From: Alphaproteobacteria bacterium
GTDB taxonomy: Bacteria > Pseudomonadota > Alphaproteobacteria > Geminicoccales > Geminicoccaceae
DNA length: 5,075 nucleotides
Assembly: GCA_026984595.1 (NCBI GenBank)
Contig: JALSRW010000056.1
Coordinates: 1-5,075 of the forward strand
Direction of reading: 5' to 3'
In this document: one piece after another, positions 1 through 5,075 of the stretch
Layout: every line of letters begins with the position of its first letter
How positions within the stretch are numbered: position 1 is the first letter of the stretch
Program-made: the position numbers and the translations under genes
The notes under the pieces: generated by a model
The model's input: only the letters and a program-made list of their open reading frames with translations
Told to the model about the DNA's origin: nothing
Databases searched by the model: none

Positions 1-854
1 CCATCGGCTGGCGGATCCGCGAGGTGACGCCGCAACGGCGGGTGGTCTATCTGTCGGCCGAGAAGTTCATGTACCAGTTCGTCCGGGCACTGCGCCGCAA
101 GGACACCATGTCCTTCAAGGAGCTGTTCCGCTCGGTCGATGTGCTGATGGTCGACGATGTGCAGTTCATCAGCGGCAAGGAAAGCACCCAGGAAGAATTC
201 TTCCACACCTTCAACGCGCTCGTCGATCGCGGCCGGCAGATCGTGATTTCGGCCGACCGCAGCCCCGCCGATCTCTCCGGTCTCGAGGAGCGGATCCGCT
301 CCCGCCTCGGCTGGGGGCTGGTGGCAGACATCCATCCCACGACCTACGAGCTGCGTCTCGGCATCCTCCAGACCAAGGCGGAAAAGCTCGATGTCGAGGT
401 GCCGCTGCGGGTGATGGAGTTCCTCGCCGCCCGCATCACCAGCAATGTGCGCGAGCTGGAGGGGGCCCTCAATCGCATCGTCCATCATGCCTCCTTCAGC
501 GGCCGGCCGATCTCCATCGACACTGCCCGCGAGGTTCTCAAGGATCTATTGCGGGCCCATGACAGGCGGGTGACGATCGAGGAAATCCAGAGGGCGGTGG
601 TCGAGCATTACGGCATCCGCATGGCCGACATGTCCTCCAGTCGCCGCGCCCGGGCGGTGGCCCGCCCCCGTCAGGTGGCGATGTACCTGGCCAAGCAGCT
701 CACCACCCGCTCGCTGCCGGAGATCGGCAAGCGATTCGGCAACCGCGACCACACCACGGTGATGCACGCCATCCGCCAGATCGAGCGCCTGCGCGAAGAA
801 GACCGCAGCCTGGCCGAGGATGTCGAGGCCCTGCGCCGGCGGCTGCAGGGCTGA
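1..854 (+). CDS. dnaA: Chromosomal replication initiator protein DnaA (3' part, 5' end outside window)
   Basis: DnaA is the AAA+ ATPase that binds DnaA boxes at oriC, forms a filament when ATP-bound, and melts the origin. The reading frame is open from base 3 to the TGA at 852-854 (283 codons). A GTG at 24 is in frame but is internal, because conserved DnaA sequence (IGWRIRE) continues in front of it. By comparison with E. coli DnaA (467 aa), about 185 N-terminal residues are missing: domain I, domain II and Walker A. Visible in order: Walker B VDDVQF (150-167), sensor 1 SADRSP (249-266), the box VII arginine-finger motif RIRSRLGWGL with the finger Arg at 303-305, and sensor 2 NVRELEGALNR with its Arg at 450-452. 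Domain IV follows, with ARPRQ (660-674) and the helix-turn-helix signature DHTTVMHA (747-770). All expected functional residues in this part are present. It ends 140 bp before dnaN. Confidence 0.97.
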   Translation, partial: IGWRIREVTPQRRVVYLSAEKFMYQFVRALRRKDTMSFKELFRSVDVLMVDDVQFISGKESTQEEFFHTFNALVDRGRQIVISADRSPADLSGLEERIRSRLGWGLVADIHPTTYELRLGILQTKAEKLDVEVPLRVMEFLAARITSNVRELEGALNRIVHHASFSGRPISIDTAREVLKDLLRAHDRRVTIEEIQRAVVEHYGIRMADMSSSRRARAVARPRQVAMYLAKQLTTRSLPEIGKRFGNRDHTTVMHAIRQIERLREEDRSLAEDVEALRRRLQG

Positions 855-864
855 CCGGTACCGG
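855..864. repeat. 10-bp perfect palindrome directly after the dnaA stop codon
   Basis: CCGGTACCGG is its own reverse complement and begins at the first base after the dnaA TGA. It is too short, and lacks a loop and T-tract, to be a terminator. In high-GC DNA a palindrome of this size may be chance. No function is assigned. Confidence 0.3.
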
Positions 865-890
865 GTTCGTCGGACACGGCAAAATCCTGC

Positions 891-919
891 TCAACGCGGA
901 TGATGTTTTCTGCTAGCGT
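891..919 (+). promoter_or_regulatory. Candidate promoter for dnaN (weak)
   Basis: The stretch around 881-920 is the most A/T-rich part of the dnaA-dnaN gap. It contains TGCTAGCGT (911-919), which reads as an extended -10 element: TG, one base, then TAGCGT (914-919), keeping the most conserved T, A and final T of TATAAT. With a 17-bp spacer the -35 would be TCAACG (891-896), matching TTGACA at only three positions. If used, transcription would begin near 925-927, at the base of the following hairpin. The spacing and place fit a separate dnaN promoter, which is common in this cluster, but the match is weak and this is an inference. Confidence 0.3.
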
Positions 920-922
920 TCG

Positions 923-947
923 CGCCCCGGCGGTTCCGCCGGGGGCG
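923..947 (+). other. Strong GC hairpin in the dnaA-dnaN gap
   Basis: Bases 923-933 pair with 936-947 as an 11-bp stem with one bulged G (945). The innermost G-C pair would leave only a 2-base loop, so the working form is probably 10 bp with loop GTTC. No run of T follows (next bases AGTGGCGG), so it is not a standard intrinsic terminator. It could act as a 3'-end stabiliser or weak attenuator between dnaA and dnaN, or as a structured dnaN leader. The structure is seen; the role is inferred. Confidence 0.45.
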
Positions 948-950
948 AGT

Positions 951-963
951 GGCGGCCACCGCC
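951..963 (+). other. Second small GC hairpin in the dnaN leader
   Basis: GGCGG (951-955) pairs with CCGCC (959-963) around a 3-base loop CCA. It lies 3 bases after the larger hairpin. The same GGCGG can pair instead with CCGCC at 936-940, and bases 962-966 (CCGGT) can instead pair with 983-987 (ACCGG), placing the dnaN ribosome-binding site in a loop. So alternative folds exist on paper. Such options arise easily in GC-rich DNA. Confidence 0.3.
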
Positions 964-976
964 GGTCGGAGACGGC

Positions 977-983
977 AGAGGAA
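977..983 (+). promoter_or_regulatory. Likely ribosome-binding site of dnaN
   Basis: AGAGGAA is the best Shine-Dalgarno-like purine run before the dnaN ATG at 995. The gap to the start codon is 11 bases, slightly long. It supports ATG 995, whose product starts with the family-typical MKLTIER. Confidence 0.5.
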
Positions 984-994
984 CCGGACGACCC

Positions 995-2119
995 ATGAAG
1001 CTTACCATCGAGCGCAGCGCTCTGCTCAGATCCCTGTCGCATGTGCAGAACGTGGTCGAGCGACGTTCCACCATTCCCATTCTCGCCAACGTCAAGCTGG
1101 AAACCGGGGATGGCGAGCTCACCCTGACCGCCACCGACCTCGATCTCGCCCTGGCCACCCGCGAACCGGCCGAGATCCTGGAGCCCGGCGGCACCACGGT
1201 GGCGGCGCATCTGCTGTTCGAGATCGTCCGCAAGCTGCCCGAAGGCTGCGAGGTCGAACTCGCGCAGCCGCCGTCGAGCCGCGAGCTGGTGCTGCGGGCG
1301 GCGCGCTCGGTATTCCAGTTGCCCACCCTGCCGGCCGAGGAATTTCCGCCGCTGGGCGAGGACGGGCTGGATATCGAATTCCTCATGCCGGCCCCGGATC
1401 TGGCGCGGCTGATCGACAAGACCCGCTTCGCCATCTCCACCGAAGAGACCCGCTATTATCTCAACGGCATCCACATGCATCCGCTGGCCGCCGGGGCCGC
1501 CAGCGTGCTGCGCGGGGTGGCCACCGACGGCCATCGCCTGGCCCGGGTCGAGGTGTCGCTGCCGGCGGGGGCCGAACGGCTGCCGCCCATCATCATGCCC
1601 CGCAAGACCGTCAACGAGCTGCGCAAGCTGCTGGGCGACAGCGATGCCGAGGTCAGCCTCGCCGTCTCGCCCAATCGCATGCGCTGCATCATCGACCGCG
1701 CGGTGCTGGTTTCGCGCCTGATCGACGGCCCGTTTCCCGATTACGAGCGCGTCATCCCCAAGCCCGAGGACACCGACAAGGTCGCCGTTCTCGAGGTGCG
1801 CGCCTTCAAGGATGCGGTGGACCGGGTCAGCACCATCTCCACCGAGCGCACCCGGGCGGTCAAACTGGGCTTCGCCGACGCCCAGGTGACCATTTCCGCG
1901 GTCAGTGCGGAAGCCGGGCGGGCCACCGAGGAACTCGATGCCGAATATTCCGGCGCGCCCCTCGAAATCGGCTTCAATGCGCGCTATATCTTGGACATCC
2001 TTGGAGAAATCGAGGGCGAGCGGGTCCGTATGGAAATGACTTCCGCGGCGGCGCCGACGGTCTTGCGCGATCCGGCCGACAGCAGCACGCTCTACGTCCT
2101 GATGCCCATGCGCGTGTGA
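995..2119 (+). CDS. dnaN: DNA polymerase III beta subunit (sliding clamp)
   Basis: DnaN is the ring-shaped dimeric clamp that encircles DNA and holds polymerase III and many repair factors. The product is 374 aa (E. coli 366), so full length, with three repeated clamp domains expected. Family signatures seen: RRSTIPILANV (residues 23-33), TDGHRLA (177-183), RLIDGPFPDYERVIP (241-255) and the C-terminal YVLMPMR (367-373). The partner-binding cleft that takes clamp-binding peptides is built in E. coli from the TxGHRL segment and the C-terminal VxMPMR. Both are intact here (T177, G179-L182; V368, M370-R373). The ATG start is supported by the usual N-terminus and an upstream purine run. The TGA stop shares its A with the recF ATG. 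Placed between dnaA and recF, as in many bacteria. Confidence 0.98.
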   Translation: MKLTIERSALLRSLSHVQNVVERRSTIPILANVKLETGDGELTLTATDLDLALATREPAEILEPGGTTVAAHLLFEIVRKLPEGCEVELAQPPSSRELVLRAARSVFQLPTLPAEEFPPLGEDGLDIEFLMPAPDLARLIDKTRFAISTEETRYYLNGIHMHPLAAGAASVLRGVATDGHRLARVEVSLPAGAERLPPIIMPRKTVNELRKLLGDSDAEVSLAVSPNRMRCIIDRAVLVSRLIDGPFPDYERVIPKPEDTDKVAVLEVRAFKDAVDRVSTISTERTRAVKLGFADAQVTISAVSAEAGRATEELDAEYSGAPLEIGFNARYILDILGEIEGERVRMEMTSAAAPTVLRDPADSSTLYVLMPMRV

Positions 2120-3271
2120 TGACGGCGCGACTGGCACCGGTGTCGGCCGCGGCGGCGGCCGGCGAAGCCGCTGGCGCCGTGTCGCGGCTCGAACTCGCGG
2201 CCTTCCGTGGCTATCGCCGGCTGGATCTGCGGATCGAAGCCCACCCGGTGGTGCTGTTCGGCCCCAACGGGGCGGGCAAGACCAATCTCCTGGAGGCGCT
2301 GTCGCTGCTGACCCCGGGACGCGGGCTCCGGCGGGCGCGTCTCGCCGAGCTCGATCATCGGGCCGGCGGCCGGTTCCGCATCCGGGCGCGGGTCGAAACC
2401 GGGGACGGGCCGCGCGAGGTGGAGACCTGGCACGATCCCGACAGCGGTCGCCGCCAGGTGGCCGTCGACGGGGCGCCGGGCCGTTCTTCGGGCGAGCTCG
2501 CCCGGGTCTGCGCGATGATCTGGCTGACCCCGGCCATGGACCGCATCCTGGCCGAGGCACCGGCCGGCCGCCGGCGCTTTCTGGATCGGCTGACGCTCGC
2601 GCTCTATCCCGAGCATGCGAGCCGGGTCGGGGCGTTCGAGCGGGCCATGCGCGAGCGGGCGCATCTGCTGCGTTCGCGGCGACCGGACCCGTTCTGGCTG
2701 GCGGCGCTGGAACGGCGCATGGCGGAAGCGGCGGTGGCCATCGCCGCCGCCCGGCGCGATCTGGTGGCCGGGCTCGAAGCCGAGCTGGCCCGGGGCGTCG
2801 CCGGCTTTCCCTCGGCCCGGCTGATGCTGGCCGGCGAGGTGGAGGAGGCGCTGGAGACCATGCGCGCGCTCGAGGTCGAGCAATGGCTGGCGGAGCGGCT
2901 GGCGGTTTCGCGCGCGAGCGACGCGGAGAGCGGTGGCGCCGCCCATGGCACCCACAGGAGCGATCTGCGGGTGTTCCTGCGCGAGGGTGATATCCCCGCC
3001 GCCGACTGTTCGACCGGGCAGCAGAAGGCGCTGCTCCTGGCCGTGCTGCTGGCCGAGACCCGCCTGCGGCGGAGCCGCGGCGGCGACTGGCCGGTGCTGC
3101 TCCTCGACGAGGTGGCGGCCCATCTCGATGCCGCGCGCCGCGCGGCGCTGTTCGAGGCGCTGGTCGAGCTGGGCGCCCAGAGCTGGCTCACCGGCACCGA
3201 TGCCGGGCTCTTTCGGCCGCTGTTCGGCCGAGCCGCCGTTTTTCACCTGTGCGAGGCGACATTGAGGGAAC

Positions 3272-3279
<8 letters not shown>
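2119..3279 (+). CDS. recF: DNA replication and repair protein RecF
   Basis: RecF is an SMC/ABC-type ATPase that acts with RecO and RecR to load RecA at single-strand gaps. Product 386 aa from ATG 2119. Domains: Walker A GPNGAGKT (residues 48-55, bases 2260-2283), a helical arm region about 140-265, the RecF motif GTHRSDL (277-283), ABC signature STGQQKALL (298-306), Walker B PVLLLDE (325-331), D-loop HLD (335-337) and a final WLTGTD (356-361). The frame stays open upstream to 949, but that part overlaps dnaN and is a shadow. ATG 2119 forms TGATG with the dnaN stop, with no clear ribosome-binding site, so translational coupling is likely. This start adds an Ala-rich stretch of about 20 residues before SRLELAAFR, where RecF homology begins. 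GTG at 2140 or 2179 are alternatives. The 3' end overlaps gyrB by 8 bases. Confidence 0.95.
3264..3269 (+). promoter_or_regulatory. Ribosome-binding site of gyrB inside the end of recF
   Basis: GAGGGA lies in the last codons of recF. It is only 2 bases before the ATG at 3272 (4 if GAGG is the pairing core) and 17 bases before the in-frame ATG at 3287. Neither distance is ideal; AGG at 3281-3283 could serve the second ATG, but it is only 3 bases away. The site supports a start in this area without settling it. Confidence 0.45.

Positions 3280-5075
<1,796 letters not shown>

Noticed and set aside
923..947. Intrinsic terminator of dnaA
   Set aside because: The stem is strong, but no T-run follows it, so it is listed as a hairpin and not a terminator.
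855..994. Possible oriC or DnaA boxes in the dnaA-dnaN gap
   Set aside because: I found no TTATCCACA-like nonamer, no AT-rich unwinding element, no GANTC site and no TTAA-N7-TTAA CtrA site in the gap.
949..2118. Upstream in-frame extension of recF overlapping dnaN
   Set aside because: It is the +2 shadow frame of dnaN, with Arg/Gly/His-rich nonsense sequence. RecF homology begins only after 2119, and the TGATG start explains the true boundary.
671..2560. Long minus-strand open frame of 629 codons across dnaA, dnaN and recF
   Set aside because: It lies opposite three clearly recognised genes, has low-complexity Arg/Pro/Gly-rich sequence typical of antisense frames in high-GC DNA, and shows no known domain.

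Overview
This window is a replication-initiation and DNA-topology gene cluster, dnaA-dnaN-recF-gyrB, with all genes on the + strand. It is housekeeping chromosomal DNA. I see no mobile element, CRISPR array, RNA gene or unknown accessory gene, and no previously undescribed system.

The source is most likely an alphaproteobacterium, possibly of Rhodospirillales type (the order is a guess). Reasons: high GC with strong G/C at third codon positions; a RecF with STGxQKALL and WLTGTD signatures, which I associate with alphaproteobacterial RecF; a 374-residue DnaN starting MKLTIER; and the four-gene order itself. These are judgements from remembered family sequences, not from a search.

Layout. Bases 1-854 hold the 3' part of dnaA (rest of the AAA+ domain and the whole DNA-binding domain; Walker A lies upstream of the window). 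Bases 855-994 are the only real gap (140 bp). It holds a small palindrome, a weak candidate promoter, two tandem GC hairpins and the dnaN ribosome-binding site. Bases 995-2119 are complete dnaN. recF (2119-3279) starts on the last base of the dnaN stop codon (TGATG), and gyrB starts at 3272, overlapping recF by 8 bases. gyrB runs off the end of the window at 5075 with about three quarters of the gene present.

How the genes work together: DnaA opens the origin, DnaN is the sliding clamp that tethers the replicase and takes part in regulatory inactivation of DnaA, RecF helps load RecA at gaps in damaged or stalled DNA, and GyrB supplies the ATPase of gyrase that removes supercoils ahead of forks. 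The overlaps of dnaN, recF and gyrB point to one transcript with translational coupling. dnaN may also have its own promoter in the gap after dnaA.
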